A stretch of DNA of 64,000 nucleotides from Blautia sp. (GCA_021772055.1 JAETNR010000012.1:1-64000); one strand, 5' to 3'; numbered from the stretch's first letter, positions 45,058 to 54,461 are shown. The notes: generated from the letters alone by a model not told the origin. A program made the numbers and translations.

Positions 45058-46008
45058 TCATGTGAGCCTGCGCTTCATCTGCTTTTTCAGGCGGAGGGAT
45101 TCCCTTTTTTCCCGGAGTTCCTCCGCATCTTCCATTGTTACCACTCTCAATGTCTTAACTGCATAAAACTTCTCTTCCTCTGTACGGCGGATCTTGATCT
45201 TTCCCCTTACGAACCCATGCTTCTGGCAGACAGAAAGACTTTCATATATTTTAGAATTGTTCATAAACCACCTGATCTTCCTCTTTGCCGGAATATGGCA
45301 GACAGGACAGCGGGTACTGCTTACCTCCCTGTCCTTCATTATTCTTTCTTTGTCGTCAAATTCTCTGGAAACATAAATATCATATGCAGGATAAGAAATA
45401 TGGATTTCTTCTTTTCTGCTCTTGGGATTCTGATAAACATCTATGGAATAATTGGGAAAAATATAATCCCAGTCAATTTTCTTCAGAACCGCACCTGTAT
45501 AATAGGCGTCTGCAAGAGCACGATGAAAATCCTCTTTTTTCTCAATATTCAAAAAATCAATGGCGTGTTCCAGAGAACGTCTGATTCCACGATCCTCAAA
45601 ACAAATGCTGAATATTTTCTGTACATTATAATATCTTACCGGTCCGGGAAGCAAATACAGCATTTCATAATATTTAAGATTCCTCTGCAACTCCATTAAA
45701 TCCTGATTTCCCCAGGTAAAAAAGCACCGTTCGTCTCCACACCATTCCAGAAATTCCCTGGCAGCCTGGGGAAAGGGGATTCCTTTCATTAAATCCTTAT
45801 AATTTACATGAATGACTTCATGGATACTGTCATGGATCCAGTTATAAACCTGCGGCTTAATGAGACGCTGAAAGCTGTCCACTGTCTCAAACTGTTCATT
45901 CAGCTTCACAGCGCCGATCTCTATAATTTCAAAGGGAAGACGGCTGTTGGAATTCTTCTTGCCGCCCGGGCTCTGATTCCACTCCAGATCAAAAACAATA
46001 TAATTCAT
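45058..46008 (-). CDS. DEDD-type 3'-5' exonuclease
   Basis: A 316-residue protein. The first 190 residues form an RNase T / DNA polymerase III epsilon-type exonuclease: FDLEWNQ (Exo I), FEIIEIGAVKLNE, and HRALADAYYTGAVL (Exo III) with the general base. The C-terminal part has a cysteine pair, CPVC, and a distant HGF segment that may bind metal. It resembles KapD-like exonucleases; substrate is unknown. The stop of the nucleoside hydrolase gene region is four bases from its start side, so the two genes are probably co-transcribed. Confidence 0.85.
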   Translation of the reverse strand: MNYIVFDLEWNQSPGGKKNSNSRLPFEIIEIGAVKLNEQFETVDSFQRLIKPQVYNWIHDSIHEVIHVNYKDLMKGIPFPQAAREFLEWCGDERCFFTWGNQDLMELQRNLKYYEMLYLLPGPVRYYNVQKIFSICFEDRGIRRSLEHAIDFLNIEKKEDFHRALADAYYTGAVLKKIDWDYIFPNYSIDVYQNPKSRKEEIHISYPAYDIYVSREFDDKERIMKDREVSSTRCPVCHIPAKRKIRWFMNNSKIYESLSVCQKHGFVRGKIKIRRTEEEKFYAVKTLRVVTMEDAEELREKRESLRLKKQMKRRLT

Positions 46009-46012
46009 GAAT

Positions 46013-46984
46013 TTATTCCTTATACTTACCTTTCATTGTTTCTCCAAGCTCATAGAGCGCTGTAATAAGATACTCCTGGAATTTCTCCTGATCTGCATCC
46101 AGAAGTACTGCGGAGGTCAGTCCCTCTTCATCGTGATCCCACCAGCGGAGGTCGCATATGGTTGTCCCCCTTGCAGGCCCATCAGCACATTCTACGCTCA
46201 AAATAGTTCTTTTTGCAGTAAAAATCTCCGGGTGGAGAAGATACATCCACGGTACCACATCATGAATGCTCACTTCCCCTCTGTATTTTGCAGAAGTATT
46301 TTCCAATACAAAGCCTGCCATGTCACCGCAGATCTTTGCCGCCGGATTTCCTGACTGACAAAGCTTCATGACCTGATTCCGTTTCAGCGTACATTTCAAA
46401 GTTGCATCCAGCCCGCACATCACCAGCGGAATCCCGGATTGGAAAACAATGCTTGCTGCTTCCGGATCCGCATAAATATTAAATTCCGCAGATGGTGTAA
46501 CATTACCGCCCATGACCGCACCGCCCATGAAGATAATTTCAAGGATTTTCTCCTTTGCCTTCGGAAACAGTTTTAAAAGCATGGCGATATTTGTCAGCGG
46601 CCCTGTGGCTATCATAGTTACTTTTTTCCCTTTCGGAAGCTCCTTAAGCGTCCTGTAAAGAAAAAGAACTGCATGTTCTTCCAGGACAGCCCCTGCCGCT
46701 TCCGGAAATTCGCACTGTCCCAGACCATTTTCTCCGTGAATCTCCCCTGCTGATAAAGGCTCCTTCACGATCGGCCCTTCCATCCCTCTTGCCACAGGCA
46801 CATCAAGCCCAAAATATTCCGCCACATTCAATGCATTCCTGGTCACTTTTTCAATAGACTGATTCCCGCTCACCGCAGTAATGCCGAGTATCTGAAATTT
46901 ATCCTGATTCGCAGCCGCATAAGCCAGCGCAATGGCATCATCCACACCAGGGTCACAATCCACAATAATTCTTCTCTTTTCCAT
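46013..46984 (-). CDS. inosine-uridine type nucleoside hydrolase
   Basis: A 323-residue hydrolase of the IunH family. The N-terminal IIVDCDPGVDDAIALAYA supplies the calcium-binding aspartates, MIATGPLTNIAMLL near residue 125 and EFNIYADPEAASIVF near 166 complete the active site, and the late IHDVVPWMYL carries the last Asp. It splits ribonucleosides to base and ribose for salvage. The uracil/xanthine permease gene nearby fits salvage. It lies just upstream of the exonuclease gene. Confidence 0.92.
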   Translation of the reverse strand: MEKRRIIVDCDPGVDDAIALAYAAANQDKFQILGITAVSGNQSIEKVTRNALNVAEYFGLDVPVARGMEGPIVKEPLSAGEIHGENGLGQCEFPEAAGAVLEEHAVLFLYRTLKELPKGKKVTMIATGPLTNIAMLLKLFPKAKEKILEIIFMGGAVMGGNVTPSAEFNIYADPEAASIVFQSGIPLVMCGLDATLKCTLKRNQVMKLCQSGNPAAKICGDMAGFVLENTSAKYRGEVSIHDVVPWMYLLHPEIFTAKRTILSVECADGPARGTTICDLRWWDHDEEGLTSAVLLDADQEKFQEYLITALYELGETMKGKYKE

Positions 46985-47225
46985 ATAGCATTTCCCCCAA
47001 ATAATTTTCTATTTCTGTAAAATATGTTTTTTTCAATCCATGGTGCTGTTTTCGTCACCGCAGCGCATCCGGTACATTCAGGCTGCAGTTCTTCTAAACA
47101 TTCTGTAAGTCCTTTTTAGTATAACAGAGATGGTTTCTTCTTTCAATATTGGCATGAATATGTCAATGTTGAAGACATACAGGTGGTACATTTCACTGGG
47201 TGGGGACGGGCTCCCGCCAGGCATG
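46985..47225. other. intergenic stretch without a gene
   Basis: Between nucleoside hydrolase and htrA. A minus-strand TATACT near 47120 may be the hydrolase -10. A small ATGTC/GACAT hairpin lies at about 47158-47176. Nothing else was recognised. Confidence 0.5.
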
Positions 47226-47263
47226 CAAAAAAAGCCGGCGGATATTGATTTTCCGCCGGCTTT
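47226..47263 (-). terminator. terminator of htrA
   Basis: AAAGCCGGCGGA and TCCGCCGGCTTT form a 12-base-pair stem; on the minus strand it is followed by TTTTTTT. Confidence 0.92.
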
Positions 47264-47288
47264 CCTGCTTTCTTATAATTCTGTTTTA

Positions 47289-48731
47289 TTACCACTGGCC
47301 AAAGAACTCCTGAATATTGGGAATTTCTTCTGCCTCTGCCTCACCGTCTTCCCAATCCTCGTATAAATTTCCATCGCTCTCATCTTCAGTACGATCGTCT
47401 TTATCTGTTTCTTCCTGCTTATCATTTTCATCAGTAGGGTTCGGGTTCTCTCCAAGGGTTACGGTAACCTGCTTTTCTTTATAGCCATCACCATCAATCA
47501 CCTCAAGTGTAAGCTCTACTTCTTCACCCGGTTCATAGTACTCCAGAAAATCTACAAGTGTCTGGATGCCCTTCACACGTTTTCCGTTGAACTCCGTAAT
47601 AATAGTGTTTTTCTTAATGCCTGCCTCATCTGCAGGGCCATCCCCTGTGACCTCTGTAATAAAGACACCTGCCGGAATTCCATAAACCTGATTTCCTTCG
47701 TCGCTGACAGTATATCCTGTAATTCCTAGAACGCCGTGTTTTCCATCTTCCACTTTATCTCTTGGTGTTTCGTTCATCAGATTTTCCAGTACGTCAGCTA
47801 CATCGGAAATTGCAATAGCATATCCCATGCCTTCCACTTCCGTAGATGCAAGCTTCGCTGAGTTGATTCCTACTACTTCCCCGTTCATATTCAAAAGTGC
47901 ACCGCCGCTGTTTCCGGGATTAATTGCTGCATCCGTCTGGATCAGGTTTACACCGTCAGCATCTTCTGCATCTCTGCTGCCTGCGGACTCATCCAGTCTG
48001 CGATTCTTGGCACTGACAATACCTGTTGTAACAGACTGTCCATAGCCAAGTGCGTTACCGATTGCTACAACCTGCTCACCAACCTGCAGGTTATCGGAAT
48101 CACCGATTGCTGCAACAGAAATCTCATCTAACGTATCATCAGAAATATCATCCATTTTTACGGAAACCACCGCCAGGTCACGTACTTCATCATAACCGTT
48201 CACAGTTGCTTCGTAAGAGTTTCCGTCAATAAAAGAAACGGAAACCGTATTTGCATCTTCAATAACATGATAGTTTGTGGCAATTAATAAAGCATCGTCA
48301 TTCTTTCCAATAATAATACCGGAGCCGCTGCCCTCCACTTCTCTCTGCTGCGGAGCATAAGACCGTCCGTTTCCATACTGGAAAAGTCCGAAATAATTCT
48401 GTACCTCCTGCAGGGATTTTGTTGTAATTGACACAACAGAAGGCATTGCTTCCTGTACGATTTCGGAAACATCCAGCCCGCCCTTTGAAACCGAAACCTC
48501 TTTTTCTTCTTTATCGTCCTCTGAATCTTCCGATTTCGCTTTCGTTCTCAAAAGGGTTACTTCATCATTCCTCTGCACAGCAGCTTCCACCTGGGATGGG
48601 TTACTCAATGCCCACGGCCTGTCAAAGTTTCCTGCTGCCAGACCACCCGCAATTGCCACACACAGTCCAATTCCGGCACTTCTCTTCACAATCTTTTTCA
48701 CCTTTTCATTCCGATTATCTTTATTCATCAT
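47289..48731 (-). CDS. htrA: HtrA/DegP-type serine protease
   Basis: A 480-residue membrane-anchored protease. A transmembrane segment at about 17-35 is followed by a trypsin-like domain: His in ATNYHVIED near 155, Asp in VRDLAVVSV near 190, Ser in NPGNSGGALLN near 272. A PDZ domain follows (VYGIPAGVFITEVTGDGPADEAGIK), and a very acidic tail rich in E and D ends the protein. GGGAGGG lies nine bases before the first ATG. It degrades misfolded exported proteins. The promoter carries four 11-base direct repeats (48793-48836). Confidence 0.93.
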   Translation of the reverse strand: MMNKDNRNEKVKKIVKRSAGIGLCVAIAGGLAAGNFDRPWALSNPSQVEAAVQRNDEVTLLRTKAKSEDSEDDKEEKEVSVSKGGLDVSEIVQEAMPSVVSITTKSLQEVQNYFGLFQYGNGRSYAPQQREVEGSGSGIIIGKNDDALLIATNYHVIEDANTVSVSFIDGNSYEATVNGYDEVRDLAVVSVKMDDISDDTLDEISVAAIGDSDNLQVGEQVVAIGNALGYGQSVTTGIVSAKNRRLDESAGSRDAEDADGVNLIQTDAAINPGNSGGALLNMNGEVVGINSAKLASTEVEGMGYAIAISDVADVLENLMNETPRDKVEDGKHGVLGITGYTVSDEGNQVYGIPAGVFITEVTGDGPADEAGIKKNTIITEFNGKRVKGIQTLVDFLEYYEPGEEVELTLEVIDGDGYKEKQVTVTLGENPNPTDENDKQEETDKDDRTEDESDGNLYEDWEDGEAEAEEIPNIQEFFGQW

Positions 48732-48778
48732 GATCAAATCCCTCCCTGGATTTTTATTTATCTCTTTTTGATGATTAA

Positions 48779-48836
48779 AGTATATTGAGAATTTGTGTTA
48801 ACTTTGTGGGAAAATTGTGTTTAAATTGTTAAATCC
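48779..48836 (-). promoter_or_regulatory. htrA promoter with four 11-bp direct repeats
   Basis: On the plus strand four consecutive 11-mers each begin with TTGT: TTGTGTTAACT, TTGTGGGAAAA, TTGTGTTTAAA, TTGTTAAATCC (48793-48836). They end eight bases from the minus-strand -10 TATACT (48779-48784), so they cover the -35 region. This is the pattern of OmpR-family regulator sites. Confidence 0.65.
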
Positions 48837-48860
48837 TTACTGCGGTATGGAAACTCTGAT

Positions 48861-48891
48861 AAAAAGGAACCTGCCATCTACGACAGATTCC
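48861..48891 (-). terminator. terminator of the uracil permease gene
   Basis: On the minus strand GGAATCTGTC pairs with GGCAGGTTCC (two G-U pairs) and is followed by TTTTTAT. Confidence 0.85.
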
Positions 48892-48908
48892 CTTCTCTCA
48901 CACAATCC

Positions 48909-50159
48909 TCAATCATTCGTTAAATGAAGTTTATCCAAAATATAGAAAACCAGGCTCAGGATCATACCTACCACGCAGGCAAGCACCATACCTGTAAGCT
49001 GTACATCCCCAAGGCTTACTGCAATTCCGGACAAGCCGATGACAAAAATAACCGATGTCAGGATCAAATTCCTGGATTTGCCGTAATCCACCTGGTTATC
49101 AACCAGGATCCGAAGCCCGGAGGTTCCGATCATACCATACAAAAGAATGGAAATGCCACCGATTACCGATCCCGGAATGGTACTGATCAGCGTAGCGAAC
49201 TTTCCGCAGAAAGAAATCAGAACGGACAGTACTGCAGCTCCTCCGATAACCCAGACACTATACACGCCTGTAATCGCCATAACCCCAATATTCTCTCCGT
49301 ATGTGGTTGTGGGCACAGAACCAATCAAACCGGAAATCGCAGTGGAAAAATTATCTGCAAAAATAGAACGATGAAGCCCCGGATCCTTCAGAAGATCCCT
49401 GCCTACGATCTTGCTGGTTACAATCTGATGTCCGATATGCTCGGAAGTGATTACCAGAATTACCGGAAGGATCGTCAAAACCGCTTCTGTCTTAAATTTT
49501 GCAAGATGAAAATCCGGGACGGCAAACCAGGCAGCTTTCGCTACTTCACTGAAATCCAGCAGTCCGCAAATTGCAGCAGCAATATATCCCGCAATGATCG
49601 CGATCAAAATAGGTATCACCGAAAGAAATCCGCGGAACAGCACCTGCCCGAAAATAGCAACTCCCAATGTTACAAGGAATACGATCAGGTTTTTGGGATC
49701 TACCTTCTCCACACCTGTAAGTCCTGCTGTAGAGGCAGCCGAACCGGCAAGTTCCAAACCAATCAGAGCAACCACCGAGCCCATTGCAGCAGGCGGAAGC
49801 ACAATATCGATCCAGTCCGTACCAAACTTATAAATAATTCCTGCAAGAATACACCCGCAGATACCTACTACCACAAAACCGCCCTGGGCATATTCAAAGC
49901 CATACTTGGCGATTACCACTCCCGCAGGTGCCAGAAATGCGAAACTGGAGCCAAGATAAGCCGGTGCCTTTCCTTTGGTGATCAGAATAAACAGCAGAGT
50001 ACCGCATCCATTCATAAACAGAACAATGGCAGGATTGATTCCAAAAATAAACGGTACCAGCACCGAAGCCCCAAACATGGCAAACAAATGCTGAATACTT
50101 AGAGGAATCATCAGTTTCAACGGAACTCTCTCTTCTACCTGGATGATCTTCTTTTCCAT
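48909..50159 (-). CDS. uraA: uracil/xanthine permease (NCS2 family)
   Basis: A 416-residue polytopic permease. SIQHLFAMFGASVLVPFIFG near the N-terminus and the glutamate region VILVITSEHIGHQIVTSKIVG near residue 235 are NCS2 signatures, followed by GSVPTTTYGENIGVMAITGV. This order matches UraA-type uracil:H+ symporters better than purine ones. The frame is open upstream to 50273, but AGAGAGGGG before the ATG at 50159 and the family N-terminus fix the start. Confidence 0.9.
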   Translation of the reverse strand: MEKKIIQVEERVPLKLMIPLSIQHLFAMFGASVLVPFIFGINPAIVLFMNGCGTLLFILITKGKAPAYLGSSFAFLAPAGVVIAKYGFEYAQGGFVVVGICGCILAGIIYKFGTDWIDIVLPPAAMGSVVALIGLELAGSAASTAGLTGVEKVDPKNLIVFLVTLGVAIFGQVLFRGFLSVIPILIAIIAGYIAAAICGLLDFSEVAKAAWFAVPDFHLAKFKTEAVLTILPVILVITSEHIGHQIVTSKIVGRDLLKDPGLHRSIFADNFSTAISGLIGSVPTTTYGENIGVMAITGVYSVWVIGGAAVLSVLISFCGKFATLISTIPGSVIGGISILLYGMIGTSGLRILVDNQVDYGKSRNLILTSVIFVIGLSGIAVSLGDVQLTGMVLACVVGMILSLVFYILDKLHLTND

Positions 50160-50285
50160 CCTTTTCCCCTCTCTCTTATGTACTTTTTTGAGTAAATTCT
50201 TTACCCACTGAACGCCCTTATTATACCATATCACACCTCCTGCGTACACTAAGAATTTGCTATATTTTATCATTTAAGTTTTTCC

Positions 50286-51299
50286 CTATTGTCCCCCAAT
50301 CCGACTATAAACATTCACTGCATCCAGGATATGAAACTGTTCTGTTTCATGGGAGCCATCCGCTTTTGCCGTAACCAGAATATATTCTTTGCCGTTTACT
50401 AATGCCAGACTTGCCAGACACTGACCCGCTTCTTTCGTATATCCCGTTTTTCCCCCAAGAATCTCTCCTCCGGTCACAGAAGGACTGTCCATATATTGGA
50501 ACATCGTGCTATAAAAGGTAAAACCTTCCGGGTGCTGCACGGTAGGCTGTACGCTATACCTGCTGCCGCAAAAAACCTCCCGAAAATCCTGATTCTGCAA
50601 AGCATACTTTAAAAGCACAGCGATATCCCGCACTGTGGAATAATGTTCCGCCTCATGCAATCCTGTAGAATTACAGAAATGGGTATCTTCCATCCCCAGC
50701 TCTTTCACTTTTTCATTCATCAGATCCACAAAGCCGCTTTCTGACCCTGAAATCCTGTCTGCAAGTGCAATGCAGCATTCTGCACCTGACGGAAGCAGTA
50801 CTCCATACAGCAGATCCTTAATGGACGCTTCCTCTCCCGGCTCAAATCCTGCCATAGAAGCATCCTGCGCATAAAGCCTCTGAAACATCTCTTCCGGAAG
50901 AATGATCCGCTCTTCCAGATTGCTGCTGTTCTCTACTGTCAATAATGCAGTCATGATCTTCGTAAGCGAAGCAGGATAAATCCTCTCCCTGCTGCCGTGC
51001 TCCCCCAGGATTTCCCCTGAGCCGGCATCCATCAGAACAGCATTTTGACTATACAGTTCCTCCAGATCAACTTCCGCAGAGAAATTTTCATATCCCATCT
51101 GAGCCGTACTGTTTTCAAACGATAGGAACTCCGGCCCGCCATTTTCCATACGATACAGAATTTCCCCTGCATATCCGTATATTGCTGATACAAATAAAGC
51201 AGCCGCCGCCAGCAAAATGCATCTCATGATCCTCCGCCTTCTCCTTCTGCGCTGTCTTCTGCTCCCATAGTTTTGCTTTTTTACTTTTCTGCCTTTCAT
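50286..51299 (-). CDS. D-alanyl-D-alanine carboxypeptidase (S11), membrane-anchored N-terminus
   Basis: A 337-residue penicillin-binding protein. An arginine-rich start (RRQRRRRRRR at about 14-23) precedes one hydrophobic segment (25-45). SxxK is in YPASLTKIMTALLTV near residue 109, the second motif in LLPSGAECCIALADRI near 168, and KTG in LGGKTGYTKEAGQ near 283. It trims peptidoglycan stems. It lies downstream of the VanRS-like pair, separated by a terminator. It is shorter than the enzyme at 43807 and lacks its C-terminal domain. Confidence 0.9.
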   Translation of the reverse strand: MKGRKVKKQNYGSRRQRRRRRRRIMRCILLAAAALFVSAIYGYAGEILYRMENGGPEFLSFENSTAQMGYENFSAEVDLEELYSQNAVLMDAGSGEILGEHGSRERIYPASLTKIMTALLTVENSSNLEERIILPEEMFQRLYAQDASMAGFEPGEEASIKDLLYGVLLPSGAECCIALADRISGSESGFVDLMNEKVKELGMEDTHFCNSTGLHEAEHYSTVRDIAVLLKYALQNQDFREVFCGSRYSVQPTVQHPEGFTFYSTMFQYMDSPSVTGGEILGGKTGYTKEAGQCLASLALVNGKEYILVTAKADGSHETEQFHILDAVNVYSRIGGQ

Positions 51300-51435
51300 T
51301 TAAAAATTCCTGCCTTTCTGAGAAAGAATCCCGTTTCGCAGGATTCTCCGCCTGCGGCGGGCTGCCCCAGGCAACGTAATTTTCCTCCGCATCCTCCCCA
51401 TACGAATGCATAAAGAATTTATTTAGCAGGAGCAT

Positions 51436-51480
51436 AAAAATCAGCTCCCGCTTAGCTATCATTTTACTAAGCAGGAGCTG
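51436..51480 (-). terminator. terminator after the VanS-like kinase gene
   Basis: CAGCTCCCGCTTAG and CTAAGCAGGAGCTG form a 14-base stem with one mismatch; on the minus strand TTTTT follows. Confidence 0.85.
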
Positions 51481-51546
51481 TTTATACTTTAAGATTACAT
51501 TATTTAATTCCTAAGAAAATCCTAAGATTGCAGGCGGCACACCGGA

Positions 51547-52692
51547 TCACGATCTTACAGGAAGTTTCACACAAAAGGTGGTCATCTCATTTTCACTCTC
51601 TGCAGTGATCGTGCCCCCGTGCAGCTCTGCAATCTCCCTGGCAATTGCCAGACCCAGTCCTGCGCCTCCTGTATTGGTTGCCCTGGCCTCATCCAGCCGG
51701 AAAAATTTTTCAAAAATATTATCCAGCTTATATGCAGGTATAGTTCTTCCTTTATTTCGGAAATACAGCAGCAGATCATGTTCTGTACATTCTGACCATA
51801 TCCTGATCGGCGTATCAGGATAACTGTAAGCCACTGCATTTTTCAAAATATTATTAAAAACCCTCGCCAGCTTCATACTGTCCCCATAAACAGTGAGATT
51901 TTCTTCCACACATAATTCTACCGTATTTCCATGAGGCTGAAGGATCGGATAAAATTCATCCGTCATCTGAACCAGCATATAATAAAGATCTATCGGCTCT
52001 TTTTCCAGCACGATCTGCTGAAGATTATACCTGGTAATTTCAAAAAATTCATTGATCAGCTTCTCCAGACGTTTTGCCTTATCCAGGGTAATGCCTGTAT
52101 ACTTTATCCTCTGTTCCATCGGAAGATCCGGTGCTTCGTCAAGCAGGCTCAGATATCCGATAATAGAGGTCAGCGGAGTTTTCAGGTCGTGTGCCAAATA
52201 AGCGATCAGGTCGTTTTTCCGCGCTGCCTCTTCCTTCAAAAGCTGTTCATGCTTCTGCATCGTGGTTTTCAGCGAAACAAGCTGGGCAGCTATTTCCGCA
52301 TGTTCTTTTGGCAGCGAGTCTGCGGCTGTATCCGTTCCCTGCATATAGTCGTGGATCTCACCGCTTACCATGGTGATGGTCTTTTTCACCTTCGCCTTTC
52401 CGTAAAAATGTACGATTACAAAAATAACCAGAATCCAGAAAATAATATTGATACACATGACCCCAAATATCAGTCTTTTGATTCTGAACCAGTCCGTATT
52501 TAAAACACTCACTTCATTTTCGCCGTAAAAAGTCTGATATTCTGCATAATTCTTCATAAACCAGTCTGCAAACATTCCGTTCCATGCGTGATCTACAAAA
52601 TAAAAAATCCCCCAGCATAAAAGCAGTCCGCCCAAAATGGCTGCCAGACAAATTACTGCTGTTTTTAGTAGCTCCCTGACTTTACTTTTCAA
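51547..52692 (-). CDS. VanS-like sensor histidine kinase
   Basis: A 381-residue kinase with two transmembrane segments (about 10-33 and 73-95) around a short extracellular loop. The H-box is LIAYLAHDLKTPLTSIIGYLS near residue 172, with N-, G1- and G2-type boxes (ILKNAVAYSYPDTP, GGAGLGLAIAREIAE). The layout is that of VanS-type kinases. It overlaps the regulator gene by 11 bases. No vanH, vanA/vanG or vanX gene is in the window, so resistance is not implied. Confidence 0.88.
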   Translation of the reverse strand: MKSKVRELLKTAVICLAAILGGLLLCWGIFYFVDHAWNGMFADWFMKNYAEYQTFYGENEVSVLNTDWFRIKRLIFGVMCINIIFWILVIFVIVHFYGKAKVKKTITMVSGEIHDYMQGTDTAADSLPKEHAEIAAQLVSLKTTMQKHEQLLKEEAARKNDLIAYLAHDLKTPLTSIIGYLSLLDEAPDLPMEQRIKYTGITLDKAKRLEKLINEFFEITRYNLQQIVLEKEPIDLYYMLVQMTDEFYPILQPHGNTVELCVEENLTVYGDSMKLARVFNNILKNAVAYSYPDTPIRIWSECTEHDLLLYFRNKGRTIPAYKLDNIFEKFFRLDEARATNTGGAGLGLAIAREIAELHGGTITAESENEMTTFCVKLPVRS

Positions 52693-53380
52693 TTTTGTAG
52701 CCGCACCCCCAGACTGTTTTTATATACCGCGGTTCTTCAAAAGAATCTCCTAGTTTTTCCCGTAAATGGCGAATATGGACAGTAATCGTGTTATTGCTTT
52801 TGCTGAAATACTCATCCCCCCATATCTGTCGGAATAATTCCTCAGAGCTTACCACCTCACCTTTTTGCTGGCATAATATGCGCAGAATTGAAAACTCTGT
52901 AGGAGTCAGGGATAATGGTTTTTCGTTTAATGTACACTCATGTGTCTTAATGTTCAAAACCAGCCCGGAATGGATCAGAATATCCTCTTCCATCCCTGTT
53001 CCTGCTGTATTATATCTTTTATATCTGCGCAGCTGCGCCTTCACCCTGGCGACCAGCTCCAGGGGCAGAAAGGGCTTGGTAATATAGTCGTCAGCGCCTA
53101 AAGTAAGGCCTGTAATCTTATCAATTTCTTCGCCTTTGGCGGTCAGCATGATGACCGGATAATGATATCTCTCCCGTATTTTCCTGCAAATCTCAAAACC
53201 GCTCATATCCGGAAGCATTACATCCAAAATCGCCAGATCCAGATTCTCACTCTGAATACATTTCATTGCCTCTGCTGCGGTATAAAACTTATATACGGTA
53301 AAATTTTCATTTTGCAGATATACCTCTACCAGATCCGCAATCTCCCTTTCATCATCCACGATCAGTATTTTGTCTGCCAT
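52682..53380 (-). CDS. VanR-like OmpR-family response regulator
   Basis: A 232-residue regulator. The receiver has ILIVDDEREI, the phospho-Asp in LDLAILDVMLPD near residue 52, and ADDYITKPF. The winged-helix domain ends in FSKSNNTITVHIRHLREKLGD and YIKTVWGCGYKIEK. MADKILIVDDE is the usual VanR N-terminus; upstream codons lack a good site. It overlaps the kinase gene. It may control cell-wall genes such as the nearby carboxypeptidase, which is inference. Confidence 0.9.
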   Translation of the reverse strand: MADKILIVDDEREIADLVEVYLQNENFTVYKFYTAAEAMKCIQSENLDLAILDVMLPDMSGFEICRKIRERYHYPVIMLTAKGEEIDKITGLTLGADDYITKPFLPLELVARVKAQLRRYKRYNTAGTGMEEDILIHSGLVLNIKTHECTLNEKPLSLTPTEFSILRILCQQKGEVVSSEELFRQIWGDEYFSKSNNTITVHIRHLREKLGDSFEEPRYIKTVWGCGYKIEK

Positions 53381-53480
53381 CCTCTCCAAAGTCCTTTCTG
53401 TAAAAAACTAATTTTGCCTTTTAGCCTATCCGGCCGCTTTCAAACGGTTTTAAATTGAGCAGTTGAACGATTCCCTGTTC

Positions 53481-54461
53481 TCAGCTTTTTCCCAGAACGC
53501 TTTTCAGCCACATATCTGCAAGCACCGGCCAAACTGCCGCTTCCTCATTGGGAATATTTGCTTTCAGCATTTCTTTCCCTTTCTCTTCGTCATAATCAAA
53601 GGAATCCAGAATCTTCTGCTTTTCCGGTTCTGAAAGTTCTATAATTCCCTGCTTAATGCATTCTACTATCCTGTTGATCTGCTCCATGGTATCTGTCTCA
53701 CCATACTCTCCCCTGGCCCATGCTTCATTTGCAAGAGAAAGCCCGTGTTTTCCGCTGGAAAATACATGATGTGCATAAGAGATTCCCTGTTTATGAAGTG
53801 CCTCTGCCATAAGATAACTGTTTTCTACCGGAACTGCTTCATCTGTTGCAGTCTGCCATAAAAAACAGGGAGGTGTGTTGGATTTTACCTGTTTTTCCAG
53901 AGACACATATGCAAGCTGCTCTTCTGAAGGATTTTCACCCAGAAGGGCATTAAAGGAATCTCTGTGTGCATACTCTCCGGATGTAATCACCGGATAAGAC
54001 AGGATTGCGGCATCCGGGCGGTTGGAAATCTCCTCATACCGCACATCCGACACATCTTTGAAATGAACACAAAGGCTGCCGCAGAGATGTGCTCCGGCAG
54101 AAAATCCACAGATAATCACCTGGTTTGTCAAAACTTTAAATTCTTCTGCCGCCTTACGGACAAAGCGCACTGCTCTTGACAGATCCTTCATGGGCTGATC
54201 ATTAAGCGGAACCGCACCAAGAAGATTTGTCGTATATGTGCAGACAAATGCCTGATACCCTTCTTTATAAAATTCTCTGGCTACGATTTCCCCTTCCGTT
54301 GGGGAAACAACCCGATATCCGCCTCCTGGAACCACAATGATTCCCGGCCTTTTTTGTGTATCCTCGTCATGGATAAATGCCGTGATGTTCGGCATAAATC
54401 CAAATGCCATAGGATAAGAATACTCTCCCTGCTCCCATAAATCAAATCTCTTAATAATCAT
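53481..54461 (-). CDS. alpha/beta hydrolase (acetyl-esterase type)
   Basis: A 326-residue hydrolase. IIVVPGGGYRVVSPTEGE near residue 42 is the oxyanion-hole region, IICGFSAGAHLCGSL near 120 holds the Ser nucleophile, ATDEAVPVENS near 215 the Asp, and SSGKHGLSLAN near 243 the His. It has no signal peptide. The GGGY type resembles carbohydrate acetyl-esterases (BD-FAE/Axe-like), which remove acetyl groups from imported oligosaccharides. AGAGGGG precedes the ATG. Substrate is inferred. Confidence 0.8.
   Translation of the reverse strand: MIIKRFDLWEQGEYSYPMAFGFMPNITAFIHDEDTQKRPGIIVVPGGGYRVVSPTEGEIVAREFYKEGYQAFVCTYTTNLLGAVPLNDQPMKDLSRAVRFVRKAAEEFKVLTNQVIICGFSAGAHLCGSLCVHFKDVSDVRYEEISNRPDAAILSYPVITSGEYAHRDSFNALLGENPSEEQLAYVSLEKQVKSNTPPCFLWQTATDEAVPVENSYLMAEALHKQGISYAHHVFSSGKHGLSLANEAWARGEYGETDTMEQINRIVECIKQGIIELSEPEKQKILDSFDYDEEKGKEMLKANIPNEEAAVWPVLADMWLKSVLGKS

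Noticed and set aside
51115-51462. 115-codon frame overlapping the start of the short carboxypeptidase
   Set aside because: It runs across a terminator and then in a different frame through the signal region of a well-supported gene; low-complexity composition explains it.
51547-53380. Vancomycin-resistance cluster
   Set aside because: Only regulators of that type are present; no vanH, D-Ala-D-Lac or D-Ala-D-Ser ligase, or vanX/vanXY.
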